From: Flavobacteriaceae bacterium
GTDB lineage: Bacteria; Bacteroidota; Bacteroidia; Flavobacteriales; Flavobacteriaceae
Assembly (NCBI GenBank): GCA_947464335.1
Contig: CANHWG010000003.1
Location: 1-64,000 of the forward strand
Direction of reading: 5' to 3'
DNA length: 64,000 nucleotides
Shown here: piece after piece, positions 17,258 through 25,213 of the stretch
How positions within the stretch are numbered: position 1 is the first letter of the stretch
Layout of the letters: each line of letters begins with the position of its first letter
Translations under genes and position numbers: made by a program
The notes under the pieces: generated by a model
The model's input: only the letters and a program-made list of their open reading frames with translations
Told to the model about the DNA's origin: nothing
The model's database searches: none

Positions 17258-19198
17258 TTACAAGAGAATATTTAACCCAATTCTAAAGTTTCTGCCTCGT
17301 GTGGAATACCCAATGTTTTCTACAAATTCTTCATTAAATAAATTGGTGGCGGCTCCAAAAATGGTCATTCGATTTTTAATTAATTCATATTTAATTGAAG
17401 CATTAACCAGTTGATAAGAATTCAATTGAGTTGTGATTACCCCAAAAGATGCTCCGTCAAAAAAAACATCGTTTCGAGCATTAAAATATTGATAATCTAG
17501 ATTTAAAAATGTTCTCGAAGTTGGTTGATAACCAATACTTGCATTGGCTTTGTGTTTTGGAATTAACCTATCTAATGCTTTATCAACTTGCGTGAAGGTA
17601 TAATTTCCGTTGAGTTGCCATTTTGAAGTTAGTGCAATATTCAAGGATGTTTCTAGACCTTTTGCTTTCGATTCTCCATTCACATTAACATAAAAAGCAT
17701 CATAAGTAACTGGGTCAAAATAAAAATCGATGGCATTGGTTTGATCACGATAAAAAGCTACAGCATTCAGTTTCACTTTTCTTTTTACCCATTCGGTTTC
17801 AAAACCAGCTTCTACTGTAGTATTTTTTTCTGGAGTTAAATTGGCATTTCCATATTCTGAATACAATTGATACAAACTTGGTGTAACAAAAGCCGTACTA
17901 TAAGAAGCTATAACTTTTAGCGGAAAAGAAGTTTTAAAATGGTAAGACGGATTAATATTATACACCAAATTATTTCCATAAGCACTATGATTATTTAATC
18001 GTGCTCCAGCATTAATATTCAATCCAAAATTTGAATTGTACACCAATGTGGTATAGCCATCAATAATATTAAACTTCGTATTTTCATTTTCAATTGTACT
18101 AAATGGCGTGTTGCTATTCATATCATTATATTGATAATTCGCTCCCAATATCACAAACCATTCTTTGTTTATGTTGTACTTATTAAATGCATCTATAACA
18201 ATACTTCTCGAATCATACACCGAATACTCTACGGTATTTGAAAATGTATTTAATTCACTGTAATCCCGTGTAATTTTGGTAAAACCCGAATTCAATACGA
18301 ATTCCCCTTTTTTATACTTATACTTTGGAGAAAACCCAAAACGCACTTGTTCTGAAGTAGTGATATTGGCATCTGTATCATTGAAACCCGTATTATCAAA
18401 AGTTCCGTCATAATCGTTTTTGATTCTGTCATAATTGCCAAAAAAGTCTATCGCCAATTTATCGGTCACTTTAAAACCAAGTTTTGTCAAAAGATTTTGT
18501 CTCGAAAAACTATCTAGTTCATAATTTTCTCCAGCAATTTGAGACATTCCTTTGGATTCGGTACTATTGAATCCCGCAAAATAATTTACATTCTTAGATT
18601 CACCACCAACAGAAAGTCCTTGATTAAAATCTTGTCCGTTATACTGATGATTGTCTGCCGTATTATTGGAACCGATAGTTACATAGGCATTACCTTGAAG
18701 TTCTTTTTTAGTTGCTTTTTTAAGTGTGATATTGATAACTCCCGTTGCCGCACCTGTTCCATATAAAGTACTGGCTGCGCCTTTCATCACTTCGATGCGC
18801 TCTACTTGTTCTACTGGCAATAAACGCAAATCATATTCAATACTAATTCCAGAGGCATCGGTAACTGGAATTCCGTCAATAAGAATTAACACTTGTCTGT
18901 TTCTTCCGCCCCGAATGTAGTATCCGAGATTTTTTCCGTTGGCCGATTGGTTCCCATTGATTTCAACACCTGTAACTTGACTTAAAACTGTTGCCAGAGT
19001 TTGTCCTGATTTTTTGGTTAAATCTTGTGCGGTGATTACTTCGATTACTTTTCCTGATTTTTCTTTGTTTTGTACAAATTTGGTATCGGAAACCACTACT
19101 TCATTTAGCAGATTTACTTTGGTTGAATCCTGCTCTTGCGCATAGACACAAGTGTTTAGCAATGCTACAATAGCAATTGCTTTAATTGTTTTTTTCAT
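17258..19198 (-). CDS. btuB: TonB-dependent outer-membrane receptor, vitamin B12 type
   Basis: The 646-residue protein has a signal peptide (to VYAQ), a plug domain (LNEVVVSDTKF, then VTGVEINGNQSANGKNLGYYIRGGRNRQVLILIDGIPV) and a 22-strand-type barrel ending in GRNFRIGLNILL. Barrel and plug match BtuB/FepA-class receptors without an added carboxypeptidase-like domain. Specificity for cobalamin is inferred from the B12 riboswitch directly upstream and the divergent btuF-btuC-btuD genes. The length (E. coli BtuB is about 614) is ordinary. A hairpin terminator follows directly, so it is transcribed alone. Confidence 0.93.
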   Translation of the reverse strand: MKKTIKAIAIVALLNTCVYAQEQDSTKVNLLNEVVVSDTKFVQNKEKSGKVIEVITAQDLTKKSGQTLATVLSQVTGVEINGNQSANGKNLGYYIRGGRNRQVLILIDGIPVTDASGISIEYDLRLLPVEQVERIEVMKGAASTLYGTGAATGVINITLKKATKKELQGNAYVTIGSNNTADNHQYNGQDFNQGLSVGGESKNVNYFAGFNSTESKGMSQIAGENYELDSFSRQNLLTKLGFKVTDKLAIDFFGNYDRIKNDYDGTFDNTGFNDTDANITTSEQVRFGFSPKYKYKKGEFVLNSGFTKITRDYSELNTFSNTVEYSVYDSRSIVIDAFNKYNINKEWFVILGANYQYNDMNSNTPFSTIENENTKFNIIDGYTTLVYNSNFGLNINAGARLNNHSAYGNNLVYNINPSYHFKTSFPLKVIASYSTAFVTPSLYQLYSEYGNANLTPEKNTTVEAGFETEWVKRKVKLNAVAFYRDQTNAIDFYFDPVTYDAFYVNVNGESKAKGLETSLNIALTSKWQLNGNYTFTQVDKALDRLIPKHKANASIGYQPTSRTFLNLDYQYFNARNDVFFDGASFGVITTQLNSYQLVNASIKYELIKNRMTIFGAATNLFNEEFVENIGYSTRGRNFRIGLNILL

Positions 19199-19311
19199 TC
19201 ATTTTAAATTTATTTCAGAAAATATACTTCTGAAAAACTTTAATAATCATGGGAGAAAAGCATAGAATTTACCCATACCCAAACCTTTTGTCCCGAAAGT
19301 TTGTTACTCGA

Positions 19312-19562
19312 TGAATTAGGCAGGTCTCCTGGCTTGCGTCTTGTTGTTGACCTTCCCATCCGCCTAGGCGGACAGTGGTTTTGTAGATAACAACAAGCTT
19401 GATAGCTTACAGTTGCGGGAACAGCTCGGGATTTTTGATTTTTAATTTCAGATTTTTGATTTCAGATTTTTAGTTCTGCTATCATCAATCGTTAGTCATC
19501 AATCTTCAATCACCCGATTCCCTTTTAATGCGATTTTGAAAAACAGAATCGCAACCTTAATT
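19312..19562 (-). promoter_or_regulatory. Cobalamin (AdoCbl) riboswitch controlling btuB
   Basis: Read on the minus strand, the leader contains TTAAAAGGGAATCGGGTGA, then GCTGTTCCCGCAACTGTAA, then CCACTG...GGGAAGG, and ends in the B12 box AGCCAGGAGACCTGCC (plus-strand 19320-19335). This order is diagnostic of the cobalamin aptamer. A P2-like hairpin (GCGATTCTG...CAAAATCGC) is at the 5' side. One arm contains the perfect palindrome TCCGCCTAGGCGGA (19359-19372), and another contains low-complexity AAAATCTGAAAT repeats. It would shut btuB off when cobalamin is plentiful. A TATATTTG box (19569-19576) lies just upstream. Confidence 0.95.
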
Positions 19563-19568
19563 CGAGGG

Positions 19569-19576
19569 CAAATATA
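19569..19576 (-). promoter_or_regulatory. -7 promoter box of the btuB riboswitch transcript
   Basis: The minus strand reads TATATTTG here, placing the transcript start a few bases before the riboswitch 5' end. No clear -33 TTG is seen. Confidence 0.55.
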
Positions 19577-19641
19577 CGATAGAAATGGGGTTAAAAGGAA
19601 AATATTTTCATAGCTTTACCACAACTATTAAATTCTTGATT

Positions 19642-20484
19642 ATGAAAAAGTTACTACTTCTAATATTAGTTTCAAACTTTGGTTTCTCACAACCAGGCGT
19701 CGAAGTTCGATTAGTAAATCCAAATGTTGGTACTCCATACTGTGGTTATTTTTTTAATGATTGGATGTGTAATACAACAAATGATGCAGGATTAAATGCC
19801 ATTTTTAATAATTATGGTGTACAATACTTCAAACAAAAAGGAGGTCATCCCTATTATACAAACACAGTGATTATGTCAATAAATGGTAGCTATCCTCAAC
19901 AATTTATATCTGATTTGTTGGCCTATTCTTCAGTAGTTGCTGCTGCCAAGTTTTGGAACCCTAGCACTTTCAGTGATGTTCTTATTCTAAGTTTAACTAA
20001 TGCTTCGGTTGGAAGCCCTACAGGAATTAACGGTAACATAATTGTAACAAATGACATTAACCTGAATCAAATATTTCAAACCTATAATGTTATTCAATAC
20101 TCGCTTTATGTTCCTTCAGTTTCACAAACTACTTATATTCTTACGTGCGATTGTGATGTTAACTTGCTCAAAACCGCTTTGGAAAATTATTCAACTGTTG
20201 TAAATCAGGTAAACATTTATAGTGCAATATTTTTGTCAAACACTGAATTTGAAAAACCAAAAGCCCTAATTTCACCCAATCCATTTTCAGATAATTTCAA
20301 TATAGAAAGTGAGCAAACTATTACCAACTATTCCATCGTTGATATCACAGGTAAAACTATTATATCAACTTCTTCTAAATCGGTATTAGACAATCAATCT
20401 TCACAATTAAGTGCTGGAATCTATATCTTAAATCTCGATTTTGATAACGGTCAAAAAGCCAATTACAAATTGGTAAAAAAATAA
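19642..20484 (+). CDS. Secreted protein of unknown function with T9SS type A sorting domain
   Basis: I chose the ATG at 19642 over the upstream start because it begins a clear signal peptide (MKKLLLLILVSNFGFSQ), giving 280 residues. The middle part has no domain I recognise. It contains pairs of cysteines (TPYCGYFFNDWMC and LTCDCDVNLL) and aromatic-rich stretches. From about residue 210, ISPNPFSDNFNIES...LSAGIYILNLDF...YKLVKK is a typical T9SS C-terminal sorting domain, so it should be secreted through the outer membrane and probably attached to the surface. It sits between the btuB riboswitch and btuF, which suggests but does not show a part in B12 capture. Confidence 0.8.
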   Translation: MKKLLLLILVSNFGFSQPGVEVRLVNPNVGTPYCGYFFNDWMCNTTNDAGLNAIFNNYGVQYFKQKGGHPYYTNTVIMSINGSYPQQFISDLLAYSSVVAAAKFWNPSTFSDVLILSLTNASVGSPTGINGNIIVTNDINLNQIFQTYNVIQYSLYVPSVSQTTYILTCDCDVNLLKTALENYSTVVNQVNIYSAIFLSNTEFEKPKALISPNPFSDNFNIESEQTITNYSIVDITGKTIISTSSKSVLDNQSSQLSAGIYILNLDFDNGQKANYKLVKK

Positions 20485-20509
20485 AACGTATTATTTACGG
20501 GTTTCGTTT

Positions 20510-20517
20510 TACATTTG
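20510..20517 (+). promoter_or_regulatory. -7 promoter box of the btuF operon
   Basis: TACATTTG fits TAnnTTTG and lies 21 bases before the btuF ATG at 20539. No cobalamin aptamer is seen before this operon, so it is not visibly under the same riboswitch as btuB. Confidence 0.45.
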
Positions 20518-20538
20518 TGGCAGTTGCAAAAAAGTAAT

Positions 20539-21675
20539 ATGAAATCCATTACCTTAAAAATTTTAATATCGTTTCTTGTCATTTTCCTTCAAAGTTGCAA
20601 AAAGGAAACCAAGTCGGAAACAAGTATTGCTTCCGGAAATACAGTACGTTACGCCAAAGGATTTTCGATTCAAAATTATAATGGCTATTCTGTAGTAACG
20701 GTTAAAAATCCGTGGCCCAAAGCCACCCAAACCTACACTTATATACTCAAAGAAAAAAACGGAATTATTCCTGATAGCTTGAAACAAAACATCATTATTG
20801 CTGTTCCGATAAAAACGATTGTAGTTACCTCAACCACGCATATTCCATCGCTTGAAATGCTTAACGAAGTGAATTCGCTGGTTGGTTTTCCGCACTGCGA
20901 TTATATTTCATCTGATAAAGTCAGAAAACGCATTGATGCTAAAAAAGTAAAAGAATTGGGCAACAACCACGATTTAAATACCGAAGCAATTTTAGACTTA
21001 CAACCTAATGTCATCATTGGCTATGGCATCGATAACAAAAACCCAACCCTTGATAATCTGCAAAAAAATGGTTTAAAAGTGATGCTCAATGGCGATTGGA
21101 ACGAGGAATCTGGCTTAGGCAAAGCGGAATGGATTAAATTTTTCGGAGCTTTATATGGCAAACAAAAACTTGCAAACAATATCTTTTCAAAAATTGAAAA
21201 AGACTTTTTAAAAACCATTGAAATTGCCAAATTGGCGAAAACGACTCCCACAATTTTAGCTGGAGATATGTTTGAAGATCGCTGGTATTTACCTAAAGGA
21301 ACCAGTTGGGGAAGTCTACTTATACAACAAGCCAACGGTAATTATTTATGGAAGGAAACCAGTGGCACCGGAAGTTTATCTTTATCCTTTGAAACCGTTT
21401 TTGAAAAAGCTGCCACTGCCAATGTTTGGATAACTTCGGGACAGTTTTCGAGCTTAAAAGAAATGACTGATGCGAATCCGCATTATGCGAAATTTGATGC
21501 TTTTGCAAATAAAAATGTGTTTTCCTTTAGTGGCAAGAAAGGTAAAACGGGTGGCATTTTGTATTATGAATTGGCGCCTAATCGACCCGATATAGTTTTG
21601 AAGGATTTAGTTAAGATTTTGCATCCTGAATTGTTAGCGGGTTACCAACCTTTTTTCTTTGAAAAATTAAAATAA
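20539..21675 (+). CDS. btuF: Vitamin B12 ABC transporter substrate-binding lipoprotein
   Basis: The track starts at a TTG, but ATG 20539 begins a lipoprotein signal (MKSITLKILISFLVIFLQSCKK), giving 378 residues. After an N-terminal extension (VRYAKGFSIQNYNGYSVVTV) comes a class III periplasmic-binding fold (IVVTSTTHIPSLEMLNEVN, LVGFPHCDYISS, EAILDLQPNVIIGYG, WIKFFGALYGKQKLA). The Cys is followed by Lys rather than acidic residues, so it lacks a surface-export signal and probably faces the periplasm. The stop is 1 base before btuC. Cobalamin specificity is inferred from the locus; a haem or iron-chelate role is the alternative. Confidence 0.85.
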   Translation: MKSITLKILISFLVIFLQSCKKETKSETSIASGNTVRYAKGFSIQNYNGYSVVTVKNPWPKATQTYTYILKEKNGIIPDSLKQNIIIAVPIKTIVVTSTTHIPSLEMLNEVNSLVGFPHCDYISSDKVRKRIDAKKVKELGNNHDLNTEAILDLQPNVIIGYGIDNKNPTLDNLQKNGLKVMLNGDWNEESGLGKAEWIKFFGALYGKQKLANNIFSKIEKDFLKTIEIAKLAKTTPTILAGDMFEDRWYLPKGTSWGSLLIQQANGNYLWKETSGTGSLSLSFETVFEKAATANVWITSGQFSSLKEMTDANPHYAKFDAFANKNVFSFSGKKGKTGGILYYELAPNRPDIVLKDLVKILHPELLAGYQPFFFEKLK

Positions 21676-21676
21676 T

Positions 21677-22708
21677 TTGAAAAACCGAAATTCCATATTA
21701 TTTTCTTCCTTGGTAGTGCTTTTGCTATTGACCTTCCTTTTGAATATTTCGTTTGGCCAAGTTGCCATTCCGATAAAGGAAGTTTTTAAAAGTGTATTCG
21801 GTGGTCACAGTTCTAAAGAAACTTGGGACTATATTATTTTGAATTTTCGCTTACCCAAAGCTATAACTGCAATTCTTGTTGGTATCGGACTTTCGATTTC
21901 GGGTTTATTGATGCAAACCTTATTCAGAAATCCGTTGGCCGGACCTTATGTTCTTGGTTTGAGCTCGGGTTCTAGTTTGGGTGTTGCGTTTGTAATTTTG
22001 GGTGCTGGATTTTTACCCTCTATTTTTTCTCCATTTTTATTGTCTTCGTATGGAATTATTTTAGCTTCATGCCTTGGAAGTTTATTGGTTTTAGCACTGA
22101 TTTTAATAGTGTCTAAACGACTTCGTGATACCATGTCAATTTTGATTGTTGGCTTAATGTTCAGCAGTTTTACAGGAGCCATAGTGAGTGTTTTTACCTA
22201 TTTTAGTTCCGCAGAACAATTACAGAAATACACCTTTTGGTCTATGGGAAGTATTGGGAATTTATCTTGGCAAAATATCCTCATTTTAGCCGTTTGTGTC
22301 TTTCTTGGATTACTTTTGAGTTTGTTATCCTTAAAATCATTAGACGCTTTATTATTAGGTGAAAACTACGCAAGAAGTTTGGGACTGAATATTTCAAAAG
22401 CACGTTATACCATAATTTTTGCTACCAGCATTTTGGCCGGAAGTATCACCGCTTTTGCCGGACCTATTGCTTTTATAGGGCTTGCCGTTCCGCATTTGGG
22501 AAAATTATTGTTCAAAACCAGTAATCATCAAATTTTATTCTTTGGAACGCTATTTATTGGTTCAATAATTATGTTATTTTGTGATACCGTTTCACAAATG
22601 CCTGGTTTTGAATTTACGTTACCCATAAATGCAATCACTTCTATTATTGGGGCACCTATGGTAATATGGCTGATTGTAAGTAGAAAAAATAAAAATAGTA
22701 TGATATGA
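21677..22708 (+). CDS. btuC: Vitamin B12 ABC transporter permease (FecCD family)
   Basis: The 343-residue inner-membrane permease has about ten helices and the FecCD signatures LPKAITAILVGIGLSISGLLMQTLFRNPLAGPYVLGLSSGSSLG and FAGPIAFIGLAVPHLGK. The reading frame starts with TTG at 21677, one base after the btuF stop. No ATG lies before the first helix, so TTG is the likely start and coupling to btuF translation is expected. It ends in an ATGA overlap with the next lipoprotein gene. Together with BtuF and BtuD it moves cobalamin across the inner membrane. Confidence 0.9.
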   Translation: MKNRNSILFSSLVVLLLLTFLLNISFGQVAIPIKEVFKSVFGGHSSKETWDYIILNFRLPKAITAILVGIGLSISGLLMQTLFRNPLAGPYVLGLSSGSSLGVAFVILGAGFLPSIFSPFLLSSYGIILASCLGSLLVLALILIVSKRLRDTMSILIVGLMFSSFTGAIVSVFTYFSSAEQLQKYTFWSMGSIGNLSWQNILILAVCVFLGLLLSLLSLKSLDALLLGENYARSLGLNISKARYTIIFATSILAGSITAFAGPIAFIGLAVPHLGKLLFKTSNHQILFFGTLFIGSIIMLFCDTVSQMPGFEFTLPINAITSIIGAPMVIWLIVSRKNKNSMI

Positions 22709-23145
22709 AAAATATAATCCGAAAAATGTATCTTTTGGTTATAGTTGCTTCTGCTTTTTTGCTATTTGGTTGTTCCGAATTATTAGATTGTGTGGCAAAT
22801 GCGAGACCAAACATAAAAAGCAAAGTGTTAAGTATTGGCACTTTTGGGATTACTTATAATGATTTTGTTGAAGCGGATATTATTAATGATAGTGATGACA
22901 ATTCTTATTATTATTCCTTTTCAATTAGTGGTAATTTCCCGCCAGGAATGTCTTATAATCAACAAGGAAATAAAGTTTTTTTTAATGGTAGCCCAACTCA
23001 ATCTGGAAGCTTTACTTTTAAAGTGAGTTTAACTGTTGATCCACCCGAATATTATGACCCAAACCAAGGTTTTTTTGAAGATGGAAACCGAATATGTTTT
23101 GGCAATGACACGACTGCAAAAGAATTCACCATTATTATTCAATAA
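22705..23145 (+). CDS. Small lipoprotein of unknown function inside the btu operon
   Basis: The 146-residue protein has a lipoprotein signal (YLLVIVASAFLLFGCSELLDC). The rest resembles one Ig-like fold: FSISGNFPPGMSYNQQG followed by FFNGSPTQSGSFTFKVSL matches the putative-Ig (He_PIG-like) pattern of PPG(L/M)... then GTPTxxGxYxF. Cysteines are at the lipidation site and in LLDC and RICFGN. Its start overlaps the btuC stop (ATGA) and its stop is 3 bases before btuD, so it is firmly within the transport operon. I know no function. A cell-envelope accessory of B12 uptake is a reasonable guess. Confidence 0.8.
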   Translation: MKNIIRKMYLLVIVASAFLLFGCSELLDCVANARPNIKSKVLSIGTFGITYNDFVEADIINDSDDNSYYYSFSISGNFPPGMSYNQQGNKVFFNGSPTQSGSFTFKVSLTVDPPEYYDPNQGFFEDGNRICFGNDTTAKEFTIIIQ

Positions 23146-23148
23146 GTT

Positions 23149-23934
23149 TTGGAACTGAATAAAAAAATACTGACCGCTTCTAATCTAAGTATTGGGTATG
23201 TTTCGAAAAAACATCAGAATATTATTGCCGAAAATTTAAATGTAAGCATAGAAAATGGGCAATTAATAGCGCTTGTTGGCGCCAACGGAATAGGAAAATC
23301 TACGCTATTACGAACATTAACCAGAATTCAGAAACCATTGACTGGAACGATAACACTTAATGAGAAAAACATTTTTTCTTATGATTCAATAGAATTGGCT
23401 CAAAACCTAAGTTTGGTATTGACCGAGAAATTACCGCCAAGTAATTTATCTGTTTTTGAATTAATTGCCTTAGGAAGACAACCGTATACGAATTGGCTAG
23501 GTACACTTTCTGAAATTGACTTAGAAAAAATTAATGCCGCAATAGCACTTACCCATACTGAACATTTAGTAGATAAAAAAATTCATGAAATTAGTGACGG
23601 ACAGCTTCAAATTGTTTTAATTGCTAGAGCTTTATCACAAGATACCGCTTTGATTATTTTGGATGAACCAACAACGCATTTAGATTTACATCACAAAGTT
23701 TCGGTATTTAAATTACTAAAAAAACTGACTGAAGAAACCAATAAAAGTGTCTTATTTTCGACGCACGATATCGATTTGGCTATTCAGCTTTCGGATGAAA
23801 TGATAGTGATGACTGAAGAATCTGTGGCTCAAGATCAACCGTGCAACTTGATTACAAAAGGTGTTTTTAATTCCCTTTTCAAAGATTCATCTATCACTTT
23901 TGATAGCGAAAAAGGAAAGTTTGTTATTAGTTGA
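23149..23934 (+). CDS. btuD: Vitamin B12 ABC transporter ATP-binding protein
   Basis: The 261-residue ATPase has Walker A GANGIGKST, the signature ISDGQLQ (a variant of LSGGQ), Walker B LIILDEPTTHLD and the H-loop STHD. This is the FecE/BtuD type that works with FecCD permeases. The frame opens with TTG at 23149, 3 bases after the lipoprotein stop. MELNKKILTASNLSIGY is a natural N-terminus and there is no nearby ATG, so TTG is probably used. It is the last gene of the operon. Confidence 0.9.
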   Translation: MELNKKILTASNLSIGYVSKKHQNIIAENLNVSIENGQLIALVGANGIGKSTLLRTLTRIQKPLTGTITLNEKNIFSYDSIELAQNLSLVLTEKLPPSNLSVFELIALGRQPYTNWLGTLSEIDLEKINAAIALTHTEHLVDKKIHEISDGQLQIVLIARALSQDTALIILDEPTTHLDLHHKVSVFKLLKKLTEETNKSVLFSTHDIDLAIQLSDEMIVMTEESVAQDQPCNLITKGVFNSLFKDSSITFDSEKGKFVIS

Positions 23935-23982
23935 TAATTGACAATGAATAATTGATAATTACTTTTATAAACTCAAAAATTA

Positions 23983-24441
23983 TTAACTTTTATTAATTGC
24001 TATCTGTCTTTTTGCTTCGCCAACCACAAATGCAACAGAATTGGCAATATTATAGCTTCGGATTAAATTGGACATTGGTATTTTTAAATGATTCTCAAAT
24101 TGATTTAAAAATTCTTCACTTAACCCCACACTTTCTTTACCAAAAACCAACCAATCGCCGTCTTGAAATTCTATTTCATACATTGATTTTGTGGCACGAG
24201 AACTAGTTAAGAAAACTCTTGATTTATCCGTGATTTGCGACATCCATTCGTCAACTGTTTCGTATTCTTTCCAATCTAAATGCACCCAATAATCTAAACC
24301 GGAACGCTTTAGATTTTTATCCGTTATTTCAAATCCGTAAGGTTTGATTAAATGCAAACGACTATTTGTGCCGACACAAAGGCGACCAATATTACCCGTA
24401 TTATTTGGGATTTCAGGTTCTACTAAAACAATGTTTAACAT
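23983..24441 (-). CDS. trmL: tRNA (cytidine/uridine-34-2'-O)-methyltransferase
   Basis: This 152-residue SPOUT methyltransferase of TrmL size methylates the wobble base of tRNA-Leu in E. coli. Motifs are MLNIVLVEPEIPNNTGNIGRLC at the N-terminus, then LVFGKESVGLSEEFL and the knot segment IPMSNLIRSYNIANSVAFVVGE. It is shorter than other SpoU enzymes because it lacks an extra RNA-binding domain, as expected. It stands alone, with repeat-like sequence upstream. Confidence 0.95.
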   Translation of the reverse strand: MLNIVLVEPEIPNNTGNIGRLCVGTNSRLHLIKPYGFEITDKNLKRSGLDYWVHLDWKEYETVDEWMSQITDKSRVFLTSSRATKSMYEIEFQDGDWLVFGKESVGLSEEFLNQFENHLKIPMSNLIRSYNIANSVAFVVGEAKRQIAINKS

Positions 24442-24572
24442 AGATTATTAGACTTATTAGATTGTTAGACTTCTTAGATTAGATTCGCTCCGTTGGGCTT
24501 CGCCTCAGGTTTTAGAATTCATTTACTCTAAGAGCGAAGCGTATCTAAAGACCGAAGGGCGTATCTAACTAT
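24442..24572. repeat. Repeat-rich spacer between trmL and rluE-like gene
   Basis: The first half is a run of near-tandem TTAGA(C/T/TT) words. The second half contains TCGCTCCGTTGGGCTTCGCCTCAGGT and several AAGCG(T/A)(A/G)TCTA words. The TTGGGCTTCGCCTC part resembles, in reverse complement, GAGGCAAAGCCGAA at 60221-60234. No gene is seen. Confidence 0.35.
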
Positions 24573-25145
24573 CTAAAAGCAAAGCGTGTCTACTTCGAGA
24601 ACTTCTCCTGCTTTTAAGTTTTGCAAATGTATGTTTCCTACTCGAATTCTCATTAATCGGAGTGTTGGAAATCCGACTGCTGCCGTCATTTTTCTAACCT
24701 GACGAAATTTGCCTTCGGTAAGCGTTATCGAAACCCAACTCGTTGGACCATGACGTTCATCACGAATTTTTCTACCTTCACCTATGCAAGCTGGAAGTTG
24801 ATTTACAATTTTAGCTTCACACATTTTGGTTGTATACCGGATTCCTTTAAATCCTATTTCAACTCCATTTTTTATTTGTTGGATTGCCTCTGGATTGATT
24901 AGACCATCTACTTGAGCATAATATTCCTTTTCAACCGTTTTATTTCGCACCATTTCGCTCATCATTCCGTCTGTTGTAAGCAAAAGCAATCCTTCGGAAT
25001 CTTCATCCAATCGACCAATGGCCATAGTGCCGGCAGGAAAATTATACAATTCTCCTAATAATTTTTTGTGTCTTTTCTTTTCATAGATAAATTGACTTAA
25101 ATAGCCATGAGGTTTATGAATTAGAAAATGATTATGATTTTGCAT
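24573..25145 (-). CDS. 23S rRNA pseudouridine synthase, RsuA/RluE type
   Basis: The track start is a TTG at 25160, which lies in the terminator of the upstream gene. ATG 25145 gives MQNHNHFLIHKPHGYLSQ and a 190-residue protein. The catalytic motif GRLDEDSEGLLLLT (Asp is the nucleophile) and the later RHGPTSWVSITLTEGKFRQVRKM and RLMRIRVGNIHL are characteristic. There is no S4 domain, as in RluE, which modifies U2457 of 23S rRNA in E. coli. The target here is inferred. Confidence 0.88.
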   Translation of the reverse strand: MQNHNHFLIHKPHGYLSQFIYEKKRHKKLLGELYNFPAGTMAIGRLDEDSEGLLLLTTDGMMSEMVRNKTVEKEYYAQVDGLINPEAIQQIKNGVEIGFKGIRYTTKMCEAKIVNQLPACIGEGRKIRDERHGPTSWVSITLTEGKFRQVRKMTAAVGFPTLRLMRIRVGNIHLQNLKAGEVLEVDTLCF

Positions 25146-25158
25146 GTATGAAGATAAC

Positions 25159-25193
25159 AAAAAAGACTATCAACAAAATTACTGATAGTCTTT
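25159..25193 (-). terminator. Terminator of the DUF4476 gene
   Basis: On the minus strand AAAGACTATCA (arm at 25183-25193) pairs with TGATAGTCTTTTTTG (25158-25172), with a ten-base loop and T-run. It directly precedes the rluE-like ATG. Confidence 0.75.
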
Positions 25194-25213
25194 AAATTTG
25201 ATTAGTTTATTTT

